From NCBI RefSeq assembly GCF_050624435.1, contig NC_134542.1:15557997-15621996 (forward strand): 64,000 nt of DNA. The letters run 5' to 3'. The stretch's first letter is position 1. The number at the start of each line of letters is the position of its first letter. This DNA is from Tenrec ecaudatus (taxonomy: Eukaryota; Chordata; Mammalia; Afrosoricida; Tenrecidae). This document shows, in pieces, positions 22,378-33,832 of this stretch. A program made the position numbers and the translations under genes. The notes beneath the pieces are model-generated. The model was not told the origin of the DNA. It searched no databases and saw only the letters and a program-made list of their open reading frames with translations.

Positions 22378-22545
22378 CAGCCCTGGTGGTGCAATGGGGG
22401 AGCACTCGAAAAGTTGGCATGCTAATCCACCCTCCACGCCACAGGAGAAACCATTCTGTTTCTGTCACGAGTCTAACCTTGGAACGTGCATGGAGCAGTT
22501 CTACACTGTCCTGCACCATGAGTCACGGTCAACTAGAGGGGACAC
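22378..22545 (+). repeat. AfroSINE, diverged
   Basis: CAGCCCTGGTGGTGCAATGG head and GAGCAGTTCTACACTGTCC. It is followed back to back by an antisense fragment. Confidence 0.6.
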
Positions 22546-22549
22546 ACAA

Positions 22550-22672
22550 TACAATAGTCATCTTTATGGAAGCGGAAGCTGAGGGCAGGACTTTCTCTTA
22601 CAAAGCCCATTGGGCGGTTTTGAACTGGCAACTTTTCAGTTAGCATCTTGGCATTGAGCCACCAGGGAGGTG
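22550..22672 (-). repeat. AfroSINE fragment, antisense
   Basis: TTTTGAACTGGCAACTTTTC and the reverse head GAGCCACCAGGGAGG; the tail half is absent. Confidence 0.6.
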
Positions 22673-23005
22673 ACAGGAAGGGGAGGGAAAGAAGACAGGA
22701 TGGTGCTTGGCTGTTTCCCAGAAGTCATATGATAAATATCAAATTCATAACCCAGCTTATTTTGAAAAGCTCAGAGTCAGGTATGAACATATGTACTAGA
22801 CAGATAAGAAACTTGTCTTAAAATGAAAATTGTTTTTATTTTGAAGCAAAAGTTGGGTTTTGTTTTAAAGTGAAATTTGCTTTGAAGTCAAACTTGCAGA
22901 CATATAAACACGTGTGTTGCCTAGATAAGGAAAAGGTACCCCGTGTGATAAGTGCTTTTTGTATATAAAAATACATCGCCAGAAAGCAGTCTTTGCTTAC
23001 CTCTG
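22673..23005. other. No recognised gene or repeat
   Basis: AT-rich sequence with repeated AAATTG and GAAG motifs. Nothing assigned. Confidence 0.35.
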
Positions 23006-23007
23006 CT

Positions 23008-23190
23008 AGCTCCTGGTGGTGTAGTGATTATGTAGTGAGCAGCTAACTGCATGGGCAGCAGTTCAAAACCCCCATCTGCACCTCAGGACATAGACAGGGC
23101 TTTCTACTCCCTTAAAGAGTTACAGTCTCAGAAACGCACCAGGGAAGTTCTCCTCTGTCCTATAGGGTGTCCAATGAGTTGTCATCAATT
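23008..23190 (+). repeat. AfroSINE
   Basis: TAGCTCCTGGTGGTGTAGTG to ATAGGGTGTCCAATGAGTTG. Confidence 0.85.
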
Positions 23191-23194
23191 CTGG

Positions 23195-23775
23195 TAGCCC
23201 AGGTAGTTCTGACCACCTGGAGAGTCAAACTCCTTTGGGGGTGCTGATAGCTAAAGGCTGAGTTCCCTGTAGAATGAATTACCTTCCTGAAAGGAGTGTT
23301 GTCTGAGACATACTGTGACTGAGTATCTTCCCTCCCTGGATCATCAAGCTGAGCTCCCTATTGCTAGTCAGGAGTCAGTATTTGCTGAAGACAGAACCTT
23401 GCCTGTGATCCTGACTAGACCAGACCACAATATCTCAGACACATACCTTCACTTTGTGTATCATGTGTTTGAATCATTAACAACAAGACTGCCCATTTCT
23501 GCCTTGCTTTCTTCCCAACTAACTTACAGGACCACAAGGCTCTGTGAATTAGTTTACTGACATGTTAGCCTATTGGATAAATACACCTGATATTGTGAGA
23601 ATACAAGAGTTTGTGCAAGGCATAGTTTATGCAGTTTGCTTAAAACAAGCAACTAAGTTCATGCTTGCTGTTGAATAGATGCCGACTTAGAGCACTATCA
23701 TGTAACAAAACACTGTAACAAAACGCTGGGCCACTTCACAATTAGTGCTGTGTTTAAGCCCATTATTGCAGCCCC
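23195..23775. other. No recognised gene or repeat
   Basis: No exon-like frame. The stretch may include diverged repeat sequence that cannot be named by eye. Confidence 0.35.
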
Positions 23776-23779
23776 TGAG

Positions 23780-24250
23780 TCAATTCATCTCCTTATAAGT
23801 ATCCTTTTTTCCCCCCTTGACCTTCTACTTGACCAAGCAGGCTGTCCTCCAGGGACTGGTCTCTTCTGATAATCTGTCCAAAGCACATGAAATAGAGTCT
23901 CACCATCATCTCCAAGCAACATCTTGGATATAGTTTGTCCTAGTCCTCAAATTTAGCACTTTAAACGGGTCTTGTGCAGCAGATTTGCCCAATGCAATAC
24001 ATTGAGTTCTTGACTGCTGTTTCAATGAGCATTGATTGTGGATCCAAGCCGGATGAAATTCTTGACAACGTCAACTTCTTCTCTGTTTATCATGATGTCG
24101 TCTGTTGGTCCAGTTGTTAGGATTTTGGTTTTCTTTAGCTGAGTTGTGATCCATACTCAAGATTACAATCCTTGAGCCTCATCAGCAAGTGTTTCAACTC
24201 CTCCTCGCTTTCAGTAAGCAAGGTTGTGTCCTCCGACCACTCTTAGGTAA
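23780..24250 (-). mobile_element. RTE LINE, antisense
   Basis: CTTGACCAAGCAGGCTGTCC, GGTCTCTTCTGATAATCTGTCC, GAGCATTGATTGTGGATCC and CATCAGCAAGTGTTTCAACTCC are the antisense 3' half of the RTE seen at 28255. Confidence 0.75.
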
Positions 24251-24259
24251 GAGTGAAAC

Positions 24260-25120
24260 CAAGAATGCAAATCTCTTGCTGGCGAGGAGGCCAGCCAGAA
24301 AGATAGGCTATCTGACTGGTAACCTTGACTTAGGACTACTCAGGTCATTGCTGATGATAACTTTCAGAAATGGGCAGGCTTTTATTTCGCAATTTTATCC
24401 AAACAAACAGACATTCTATTATTAAAATATATAAATAAAATAATATAAGGTGCATCTACAGTTTCTACAACACCTACCAACCTACTGCACAGGCCTGGCA
24501 GCTTGATCTACATTCGTTTGTTCAGGTTTTTTAAAGTAGAAATTTTCACTTCCCCTCCTGACCAATCCAGGATTCAAACATCTTCACATCAGAAGTCCAT
24601 GAGTTCCCTTGTAAAGTACCTTTTCCCCTGTCTTGTAAGTGCCACGAGTCTCACCCGTTACTTCACATAGAGCCGTCCACAACTTCCTATCTCAAAAATC
24701 TTGTTGGAATGTAGCCCTTCAGTTAAAAGATTAACATTTTTATACCTTAAACTTATATATGTAATCTTTGAAATAATATTAAAACTAATATATTTTAAAT
24801 ATACTTTAATGTTATCATAGATGATAATTAGTAAGTCAAATAACATTGAATTATAATAAAAAACAGTGGTCTCTTAATATATCCTCAGTTCCCACTGTCA
24901 GAAGCAATAATTTTCAACTCAGTTGCATTTTTCTTTATGTATTCATATCTCTATTTCCAAATTACATGTTTACACTACCATTTCTTGAGTTTTCTATTTT
25001 AGACACCATCTGTGGCAGTATAAATAAGGATTTAGTTTCTTTACACATTCCTGTACTTATTTTCCCTCTTCTCCATCATCTCAATATAATTACATCACAA
25101 GTTTTCATCTAATTGCTCCT
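24260..25120. other. AT-rich stretch without recognised gene
   Basis: The part at about 24410-24850 is strongly AT-rich. Open frames here are short and without family features. Confidence 0.4.
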
Positions 25121-25121
25121 T

Positions 25122-25245
25122 TAAAATTTTTTTTAAAAAATCATTTTACTGGAGGCTCATACAACTCTTATCACAATCCATACACCCATCCATTGTGTCA
25201 AGCACATTTGTACATGTGTTGCCATCATCATTCTCAAAACTAAAT
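25122..25245 (-). mobile_element. L1 3' terminus, antisense
   Basis: ATCATTTTACTGGAGGCTCATACAAC...CACAATCCATACACCCATCC...GCCATCATCATTCTCAAAAC. Confidence 0.85.
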
Positions 25246-25945
25246 GTTCCTTTCTATAGCATTCTTTTGAAGTCTTTTCTGTTGAAGGTTTTCCTGAAAT
25301 GTCTGGTGATTCTTGGGTGTGTCTTACTATCACTAAAAAGTTGACCAAGTTGACCAGCAGATCTGTTTGACAGGCAGAGTTTATTGATTGATGGACCTCA
25401 CTGTAGTGTGGTATATGGGACCCACAAGGATTTCAGCCTACAGGTCTACTCTACTGGGTTGGTCGGTTTCTCCAAAGAAAGGTTCACCAATACCTGGAGG
25501 TTTTTTGCTTGTATATTTGTTTGGGTTTTCCCCCCCAATATCATGTTGGCTAAATAGGAAATTGACTCCCCACCACTGTGGGGCTCCAGTGTGGTCACTT
25601 GGCTTGGGATTCATCATTCAATATGAAGTTTTTTCACTCAGACCCCTCTGAAGGCGCCTCACATTTTCATTCCCATCAACCAATCCCTGGATCTCTGCAC
25701 TGAGAGTTTCTCTGGAATTTCCAAGAAAAAACTCATATGTTCTCTTTAGGTAGGGAGCAGGCAAGTTGCCGTGTCATGAATAATGTCTCACTGGAGTACA
25801 GCTACATTCATCCATTTAAATATTATCTATGCTTGCTTTCATGCTGCTCTCAGAGAGTACTAGCCACCGAGAGCAAATGACCTACAAAGCCTAAAACTGT
25901 CTGATTTACAATCATAGTCTTCATAGAAAAGAAAAGTTTAGGGCT
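25246..25945. other. No recognised gene or repeat
   Basis: Unassigned; no exon signature found on either strand. Confidence 0.35.
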
Positions 25946-25949
25946 CCTT

Positions 25950-26485
25950 GTCTTAGGCTGGGTTCTCTAGAGGACTCAGAAGCATCTCTAGTGACACATA
26001 TATGTATTTATAAATAAAATTTTTTTATCAAGAAAATGGCTTACATAGTTGTACAGGTGATAATGTGCCAAGTCAAGGTATGTTCCAAGTTCATGGGTCA
26101 AATGTTAGGCTGGAGGTTTCTCCTCACTTACAAAGCTGTGGGGGTTAATGAACCCAAGATCATCTGGAAGACATCAGGCTTATGGATGCATAGGAAAATG
26201 AACCGATGGGCAAAGGTTAGGCTTGTGACTGCTGATGACTCCCAGGATCAACAGGCAACGTGGCAGGCTGTGGGCTCAAGTTCAAAGACTCTGTGATTAA
26301 CCAGCCAGGTGCAAGATATAGGCTGAAAAGCAAGCAAGCTTTTCCACAACATTTACTTATATTGGAAGCAGACCACACTTTTGAGGAGATCTAATCATGG
26401 GGAATTACTTGGTCTTAACTCCCAAACCACTGAGAATCCTGTTCCAGACAAGTTGACACAAAACATTAATTATTACACTCCTACT
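25950..26485 (-). mobile_element. LTR-like element, antisense (solo)
   Basis: The block starts CTTAGGCTGGGTTCTCTAGAGG and ends CAAGTTGACACAAAACATTAATTATTAC. Read on the minus strand this is the layout of a mammalian LTR that opens with ...TGTGTCAACTTG and closes ...CTCTAGAGAACCCAGCC. No gag, pol or env remains adjoin it. Class is uncertain. Confidence 0.5.
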
Positions 26486-26719
26486 ACGGGGAATGGAAAG
26501 TCAGACAGTCACTTTCCTAGTGAAATTTGAGATTAGGAATGGCCCATGTGACCCAGTTCTGGCCAAAGAAATGTAAAGGAAGGAGACATTCTGAGAAACA
26601 CAGTGAATGCCCGAATAATGGACTCCTCTCTCCTTCTTCTTGTCAGAAATGCAAAAGCGGCATTTGGAGCTATGATGGCGTTCTTTTTCACCATAAGGAA
26701 ACAAGCATGAGCCTTAGAG

Positions 26720-26857
26720 CAGTGGTTCTCAGCCTTCCTGATGCCGTGGCCCTTTCATACAGTTCCTCATGTGGTGGTGACCCCCAACCATAACATTATT
26801 TTCATTGCTACTTCCTAACTATCATTTTCTACTGTTATGAATCAGGCGACCTCTGTG
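26720..26857 (-). mobile_element. SPIN (hAT) MITE, truncated and joined to a SINE tail
   Basis: CAGTGGTTCTCAGCCTTCC terminal repeat, GGTGACCCCCAACCATAACA and CTACTGTTATGAATCAGGCG match the SPIN end. The distal terminal repeat is missing. The sequence switches at about 26857 into an AfroSINE tail (GAATTGACTTGATGGCAGTGAG). Confidence 0.8.
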
Positions 26858-26899
26858 AGGTCAGAATTGACTTGATGGCAGTGAGTTGGGTTTATATAA

Positions 26900-27830
26900 A
26901 GCTACTAAGAAATGAAACCACACTTGAACCTTGGGACGGGGCTGGGAAAAAGAGACTCGTGTTACAGGCACAGGTAGGTAGGAGGATAAACAAAGTCTAA
27001 GAGTTTGATCAAAGATCAGAAGGAAAGCTTGGTACTGTGTGTGATGGTAGGTGTATTGACTTCAAGTCAGGGGATGCTGTCAGGAGCCCAGCACCAGTGT
27101 CGCTGGGAAAAGTACTTGGAGGTGTGAACTTGAAGGCGAGGCTCAGTACAAGGTAGATGGAGACTTGGATGCGCTACTGTTGCCGACTGCTCTCTTTGTG
27201 TCTTTTGCTATTGCTATGCTAATCCGCTCCACAGCAATGAGGAATAAGACAGAGACTTGAAAGTAAGCCCCAACAAGGTACCACAGCCGCTGCTCTTCCA
27301 TGGCCGGCTTGTCTCGCCTGTGGCTGTCCTGCCGAGACCTCCAAAGGAAGGATGCCCAGACCAGTCCGCACCGATGCCTGGTTTGGGCCTGAGCACTGAC
27401 TGCTCAGTTCCGCCACTTGTCAGAGGTCATAGGCAACAGGAGGTTCTGTGTCCATCTGGAGGAATCAGCAAAGGGCGTCCCGTCATTCTCTCTGGTTGTA
27501 AATCTCATGTGTTTGTATGTTTTCTCTTCATGTGAGGAGTTCACCCTTTTTTTTTTCTTTTTTCTTTTTTAATGTGAGAATCTCGCTCTCTACATACTGG
27601 TAGAAACATACCTTGCAGTCCAGGCTCAGCCCCTCCTCTGAAACCTCTGAATCGCTGGAAAATGCAGGAAATTCCAATGGAATCTACTAACCACAAAGCT
27701 GAAAGTAATGCTTCATCGGACTTCTGCCAAAGAAGTTTGGCAGAGAAATGTCCTTCATGGAACTTAGTGAATTAGTAGAAAACGAATTACTATCCCCAGA
27801 TAGAGCATCAGCCTGGACTCACTCAACCCC
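26900..27830. other. No recognised gene; small hairpin
   Basis: Unassigned sequence, relatively GC-rich at 27260-27480. A CTGCCAAA/TTTGGCAG inverted repeat with a 4-nt loop sits at 27724-27743. Confidence 0.35.
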
Positions 27831-27832
27831 CC

Positions 27833-27836
<4 letters not shown>

Positions 27837-27884
<48 letters not shown>
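27837..27884. repeat. (CA)n microsatellite
   Basis: About 24 uninterrupted units. Confidence 0.95.
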
Positions 27885-27890
<6 letters not shown>

Positions 27891-28254
27891 CCTGAACAAG
27901 AAGAACTCAAACGTGACACGGAAAAGAACCGGCTCCTTTGAAAGGACGGCCCTGGGCAGTTTCTAAAGGCCATCAAGATGTGGAAAGCAGAGACCCTGTG
28001 TGGCAAGGGCAGGTCAAAAGGATGTGGCGACAGCTTCACAGGGATCTAAAAGTTTAACACAGACAGTTCATTATGAAGAGCATTTGTATTGCTCAGGCCA
28101 GCAATGGCCATTAGGGCAAAGCTCTGTCATCCAAACATCTAAGTTCATCTCTTGTAGCTAAATCCTCCAAAAGGCTTGTTTTATTGAACTGTCAACAAGA
28201 TGTGTGGAAATATACACTTCCAAAAGTTACATCAAACAGCGTAGAGAATACACA

Positions 28255-29255
28255 GGGTCATGCAACCCTTTCAAGAACCAGTGGTGCCAAGGGAAGAAGT
28301 TCAAGCGGTTCTGAAAGCATTAGCCAAAAACAAGGCTCCAGGAACTAACAGAAGACCAGTTGAAATGTTTCAGCAAGATGATGAAGCACTGGAAGCACTT
28401 ACTCAGCTATGCCAAGAAATGTGAAAGACAGCTATTTGGCCAACTAACTGGAAGAGATCCATATTTTGACCTATTCCAAAGAAAGTAACCCAACACTACA
28501 TTGACAGGGTGTTGCCAGAAGTACTGGGCAGATTCAGAAGAGGACATGGAACAAGGGATATCATTGCTGATGTCAGATAGTTCTTGGCTGGAAGCAGAGA
28601 ATGTCAGAAAGATGTTTACTTATATTTCGTTGACTATGCAAAAACATCCGACTCTGGATTTTAACAAACTCTGGATGGCCTTGATGAGCAGGAATTCCAT
28701 GTGCTCCTGTAGAGTCATTCCATGGGGTCCATGCTGTGCAACCAGAACAAGGTTTAAAGTCCTGAAAGACGTGCATTGGGTGGGGGACTGTCACCATATT
28801 TTCTCAACCTGTATGCTGAGAAAATCATCCGAGAAGCTGGCCTATAGGAAGAATGCCGCGTCAGGGTTGGAGGGAGGCTTGTTAAAAACCTGAGCTATGC
28901 AGATGACACCCCCTTGCTTGCTGAAAGTGAGGAGGACTTGAAGCACTTGCTGATGCAGCTCCAATACTGCAGCCTTCAGTGTGGATGACAATTCAATGTA
29001 AAGAAAACCCAAATCCTTACGGCTGTACCAATAGGTAACATGGGGATCCATGGAGAAAAGACCTGCTGGCAAAGTTGGCAATGGTTTCCTCTTGCTTGAA
29101 TCCACAACCAATGCTCATGGAAGCAGTAGTCAAGAGATCAAATGACACATTACATTAGATAAATCTGCTGCCCAAGACCTCTTTGAAGTTTGATTTAGTT
29201 ATGCCATGATATTTTCAATCTCCTCATATGCACGTGAAAGTTGGACATGGACCCA
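28255..29255 (+). pseudogene. RTE (BovB-like) reverse transcriptase remnant
   Basis: Frame-broken translation retains the order of an RTE reverse transcriptase: a segment reading ALAKNKAPGTN, LCQEM, the WPTNWKRS segment, a VDYAKTSDSG-like palm segment, LWMALM, SYADDT (catalytic box, with stops nearby) and LLAESEEDLKHLLMQLQYC. The 3' part ends in [14 protein letters not shown] sequence. Many stops and frameshifts show that it is dead. The 5' endonuclease domain is absent. It abuts an MDH2 retropseudogene at its 3' end. Confidence 0.85.
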
Positions 29256-29256
29256 G

Positions 29257-29700
29257 GACCAGCTGACGGCCCTCACAGTGTGCATCCAGGAGGCCGGCAC
29301 GGAGGTGGTCAAGGCAAATGCGGGGGCAGGCTCTGCCACCTTGTCCATGGCCTACGCTGGCACCCGCTTCGTCTTCTCTATCGTGGAGGTGTTAAGTGGC
29401 AAGGAGGGCGTCATCGAGTGCTCCTTTGTGAAGTCCCAGGAGACGGACTGCACCTACTTCTCCACGCCATGGCTGCTGGAGAAAACGGGCCAGAAAAGAT
29501 GTTCTTGTTCAAGGAGATCTTGGGCATCAGCAAGGTGGCCTCGTTCAAGAAGATGATCTCTGACGCCATCCTGAGCTGAAAGCCTCCATCAGGATGGGGG
29601 AGGAGTTTGTGAAGAACGTGAAGTAAGATGCCTGCCAGACCCGCTGGGTCCTTAATTTATTCAGGCTCATTGTCACAAAAAAGAAGAAAAAGGAAAAAAA
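29257..29700 (+). pseudogene. MDH2: MDH2 processed pseudogene, 3' part
   Basis: Conceptual translation gives [34 protein letters not shown], a [15 protein letters not shown] segment and, after a frameshift, FKKMISDAI and EEFVKNVK before TAA (29625-29627). This is the C-terminal part of mitochondrial malate dehydrogenase, the TCA-cycle enzyme that oxidises malate to oxaloacetate. There are no introns, at least two frameshifts (near 29490 and 29575) and an A-rich 3' end (29677-29700) that grades into (GA)n. The N-terminal two thirds are missing. It is a 5'-truncated retrocopy without coding capacity. Confidence 0.9.
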
Positions 29701-29701
29701 A

Positions 29702-29721
29702 GAGAGAGAGAGAGAGAGAGA
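29702..29721. repeat. (GA)n microsatellite
   Basis: Ten units grown from the poly(A) tail of the MDH2 retrocopy. Confidence 0.9.
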
Positions 29722-29959
29722 TGTGTGGCATCAGAATAGGGCACTGACCCACCCAAGAGGAGGGTATTGTTTGTGTCTCCACAGGGAAAAAGGGACCAGA
29801 CTTAAATCGGGTGTTCCCGGGATGTACATGCAGTGTGCAGGCACAGAGAGGAGAGCCAGTGTTGGGGCCTGAGGGCTCGGCCCACCCCCAGAAGAATTTC
29901 CTTTAGAGGACAGCGCTGAAGCTGCAGCTCTGGGAGAGGGACATGTTATCCAAAAATTA

Positions 29960-30705
29960 GTGGCAAGGAGGGTGTGAGAGGCCTGGTAGGGATTCAGTGA
30001 GGACAATGTAACCAAGATAAATTACTGAAACCCAAATGAAGGCTGAGCATGATAGTGGGACAAGAGGAAAGTCAAAGGAAATAAAGGAAGGAACTAGGAG
30101 GCAAAGGGTATTTATAGATGTCTAAATATAGGCATGTACATATATAAATAGATTTATATAGGATGGTGGGGAATTAGATCTACATGCATATATTTATAGG
30201 TTTAGTATTAAGGCAGCAGATGGACATTGGATCTCCACTCAAGTACTTCTCAATGCAAGAACGCTTTGTTCTATTAAATTGGCATTCCATGATGCACACC
30301 TTCCCAACACGATCGCTGAAGACAAAGGTGTGCATAAACAAATGTGGTGAAGAAAGCTGATGGTGCCCACCTATCAAAAGATATTGCATCTGGGGTCTTA
30401 AAGGCTTGAAGATAAACAAGCAGCCATCTAGCTCAAAAGCAACAAAACCCACATGGAAGAAGCACACCAGCCTGTGTGACCATGAGGTGTCAAAGAGATC
30501 AGGTATCAGGCATCAAAGAACCCCCCCCCAAAAAAAAAACTCATATCATTGTAAATGAGGGTGAGTACAGAGTGGAGACCCAAAGCCCACCTGTAGGCAA
30601 CTGGACACCCCTTGCAGAAGGGTCGTGGGGAGGAGATGAGCCAGTCAGGGTGCAGGGTATCAATGGTGAAACATACAACTTTCCTCTACTTCCTAAATGC
30701 TTCCG
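29960..30705 (+). mobile_element. L1 3' UTR (copy C), 3'-truncated
   Basis: Homologous to the 53300-54330 part of the long copy: GTGGGACAAGAGGAAAGTCAAAGG, TAGGCATGTACATATATAAATAG and one copy of the GGGGTCTTAAAGGCTTGAAG unit. It contains that unit once, not in tandem. It stops abruptly at an RTE fragment. Confidence 0.8.
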
Positions 30706-30709
30706 AGGG

Positions 30710-30850
30710 GAATTCTGGGTGGACTTCGTCCAGGACAGATGTGTTTGTTCTGTTGGCAGTCGTAGCGCTTTCAATATTCTTCGCCAGCACCCTAGTTCAA
30801 ATGCACTTATTTTTCTTATTCGGTGTCCACCTTTCTTTGTTTCCTTTTTA
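30710..30850 (-). mobile_element. RTE LINE fragment, antisense
   Basis: TGTGTTTGTTCTGTTGGCAG, TTTCAATATTCTTCGCCAGC and CACCCTAGTTCAAATGCAC: antisense RTE 3' segment. Confidence 0.7.
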
Positions 30851-30984
30851 AATCAAAGATGCCTTTTATTGATGCTCTGATTTGGAAGGGATGCTAATGC
30901 TCTTACAACAAACATCATCGGAGCAAGTTAGAAAAACAACGAAGATCTCTGAAATGACTTTTAAAAAATAAATAGAATTCTTTT

Positions 30985-31310
30985 TTTTAAATCATTTTAT
31001 TGGGGGCTTGTACAATTCTTATCACTATCCATACATCCATCCATTGTGTCGAGCACATTTGTACATTTGTTGCCATCATCATTCTCAAAACATTTGCTTT
31101 CTACTTGAGCCCTTGGTATCAGCTCCTCATTTCCCCCTCTACCTCCCTTCTCCCCATTCCCTCAGAACCCTTGATAATTTATAAAATATTATTTTGTCAT
31201 ATTTTACACTGTCCAATGTCTCCCATCACCCACTTTTCTGTTGTCCATCCCCCCAGGGAGAAGGTTATATGTAGATCCTTGTAATTGGTTCCCCTTTTCT
31301 ACCCCGCCTT
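30985..31310 (-). mobile_element. L1 3' end, antisense
   Basis: ATCATTTTATTGGGGGCTTG, CATTGTGTCGAGCACATTTG, TTGAGCCCTTGGTATCAGCTC, then CCCCCAGGGAGAAGG. Confidence 0.9.
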
Positions 31311-31600
31311 CCCTCCCCTCGGAGGCAAAGATGGCAAGACTTCGTCTCACATACTTTGGACGTGTTATCAGGAGAGCCCAGTGCCTGGAGACGCACATCG
31401 TGCTGGAGAAAGTGGAGGGCAACGAAACGGAGGAAGGCTCTCGACAAGATGGATTGACAGAGTGGTTACAACAGTGGGCTCGAACATAAGAACCACTCTG
31501 AGGATGGCCCAGCACTGGGAGGCGTTTCATTCTGTTCTAGCGGGTGGCTGCTGTGCGTAGGAATCAACTCGACGTCACCTAACAACAAGAACAACAAAGG
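31310..31600 (+). mobile_element. RTE LINE 3' end
   Basis: Encodes KMARLRLTYFGRVIRRAQCL and LTEWLQQWA, the C-terminal RTE signature, and ends GTCACCTAACAACAAGAACAAC. Confidence 0.85.
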
Positions 31601-31629
31601 CTCGAATAGATGCATGGTGTTACCACAGC

Positions 31630-31830
31630 TTCAGGCCAGAAGCCCTGAGAGTACAGGGGTTAAGCATTTGGTGCTGAGAGGTCGATAGTTGGGATCCAGG
31701 AGATGTGGGGCGAAAGATGCGGCAGCCTACTTCCATGAGGAGGAGAGCTTGGAAACCCTGTGGGGCAGTTCTCTGCTCTGTGGGGTCACTCTGATTTGGA
31801 ATCAAGGGCAGCAGTTTGATTTGCTTGTTT
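31630..31830 (+). repeat. AfroSINE, diverged
   Basis: AAGCCCTGAGAGTACAGGGG head to a GGGTCACTCTGATTTGGAATC end. Confidence 0.65.
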
Positions 31831-31907
31831 TCCCTTGACTACTGATCTGTGGATCCATTGCTCTCCTGTCATCTATCAATTTGGCACAGGAGTAGGGGAA
31901 ATTGGGA

Positions 31908-32095
31908 CCCCTGGCGGCACTACCAAGTAAGTGCCGGGCTGCTAACTGCAAGGCTGGTGTGGTTCCAACCCACCAGGTGCTCTTTAGGGAAAAGACAAGG
32001 CTGTCAACTCCTTACAAAGATTTTATAAAGATCCCTCTCATGGCTCACTGTGAGCTGGAATCAATTCCACAGTAGTGGGTTATTTCGGGGGGTTA
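31908..32095 (+). repeat. AfroSINE
   Basis: GACCCCTGGCGGCACTACC to GTGAGCTGGAATCAATTCC. Confidence 0.75.
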
Positions 32096-32794
32096 TAGTT
32101 GTTTCAGTGAGAGACAATGGATTCATATAGTAATTAGGCAGATCGCAAAGGTTTTTGCCATGGTGACGGGGCAGAGCTAAAAGCATCTCACCTTTGAAAG
32201 CAGTCTGCCAGAAATGGGCCGAGAAAAGATACACCTTCCTGAATAAGCCAAGTAACTAGCCTGAGATGGCTTTGAACTCAGGCAGCACAGATGGACTGCT
32301 GCCGTCGGTTACTGAAATGAAGGCTCTACAGACAAGGACACACAAAGTCTTGAAAGACTACACGGTTGTGCCAGGAAATGGATCGTGAAGTGCCTTTCCG
32401 CAGAAACTGTGTCATGGTCAGCTATCTTCCTCCTACTCCTCTTTCCTGCCCTTCCTCCTCATTTCATTTTCCTTTCTTTCCCATTTCCACTCTCCCTGCT
32501 TCCATCATTCTTGGCCTAGCCTCTGACAGAAAATGCCAGTTCCTCAGTTGCTTCATGCGAATCATTTTCCCCTTGGTCCCTGACTTCCTTTTTCTTAGCT
32601 TATGGACAAAACAGAGAAACTAACATGGAGAGAAAATACACAATTAACTGACGGTGGGGAAGGAAGTATGAAGGTAATTCAAGAAGTATCACGACTAGAT
32701 TTCCAGTCCAGACATGCACAGACTTATTCAGAACCTGGAATGGATGGATGACTGCAGACAGGTTCTCTTGGAAATATGCCTGTGTTAGCCTCAT
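32096..32794. other. No recognised gene or repeat
   Basis: Unassigned; no exon-like frame with plausible splice sites noticed. Confidence 0.35.
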
Positions 32795-32995
32795 TAAAAT
32801 CATTGCCATTGAGTCCATTCTGACTCATTGTGGACCTACAGGACAAAATAGAACTGCCCTGGCGAGTTTCTGAGACTGTACATCTCCATGGAAGTGAAAG
32901 CCTCATCTTTCTCCCTGGGAATGGCTAGTGGTTTTGAACTGCTGACCTTGCAGTTAGCAGCCCAATGTGTAACCCACTATACCACCAGGACTCCC
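32795..32995 (-). repeat. AfroSINE, antisense
   Basis: ATCATTGCCATTGAGTCC to CACTATACCACCAGGACTCC; full length. Confidence 0.9.
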
Positions 32996-33824
32996 CCCCA
33001 CCTTCCCTTTCTCCATCTCATTAGGGTACCTTCCAAAACAAACACCAAAAAAGTTCCACTCAAAACTTCTGAGGAGATCTGCTGGGTCAGCTGAATTCAA
33101 GGCTGAAAGATCATTTCAGAAGTTTGTGGTGCCGGTATTTTGAAATTCCAAGAAGATAAACTGGGTAAGTTATCTCAAAGGCTAGAGGATGATCACTAGG
33201 GCTTATTCGGAAGTTTTGAGAAAACTTCATAGCTACGAAAAAGACCCAGAACGGTGCATCAAGGATTCCCCGCCCCCACACCCCCCATCTTAGCAAAGCC
33301 TCTGCTACTTCTGCAAGACTAGCCAAGGCTGTCCTGCAAGAATGTCACTGGGAAACTTTACCTCGTCCACCCTACAGCCCTGCTCCTTCTCCTTCCCACT
33401 TCTTCCTGTTCCCCAAACTCTGAACACTGAAAAGGCCCCGGATGCGATTCCCTTGAAAAGGTCCAGACTACTGTTTTGACGTGGCATGAGTCAGAGTGCA
33501 GGGTTCCCCCGGGATGGCTGAGAGAGATGGAAACACTGCCTTCAGACGCATATGGAACCCATGTCAGGAAACAGTAGCTTCACAGTTTGCTCCTCTTATA
33601 TAAGAAAGAGTTCTATGATTTTGTAGCAATGGTTTTTGACTGATTCCCCCTGGGTTAGGCATATTTTGGTTGCTGACAGTGAGTGTAGGCCCCACAATGT
33701 AACAGCACCCTGCTCACTTCCTCCTGTGCTTCCTGGTTCCATCCAGTCTTCTTTCCTACCGCTTCCTGCCTTCAGAGCTCTCTCCTGGCAGACTCTGCCT
33801 GGTTTGATCTGGTTCTGGGGCTTC
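32996..33824. other. No recognised gene or repeat
   Basis: Unassigned interval ending at a SPIN element. Confidence 0.35.
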
Positions 33825-33832
33825 TTCTACAT

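Noticed and set aside
28501..28893. 130-codon open frame considered as a gene
   Set aside because: It is one surviving frame of the dead RTE reverse transcriptase.
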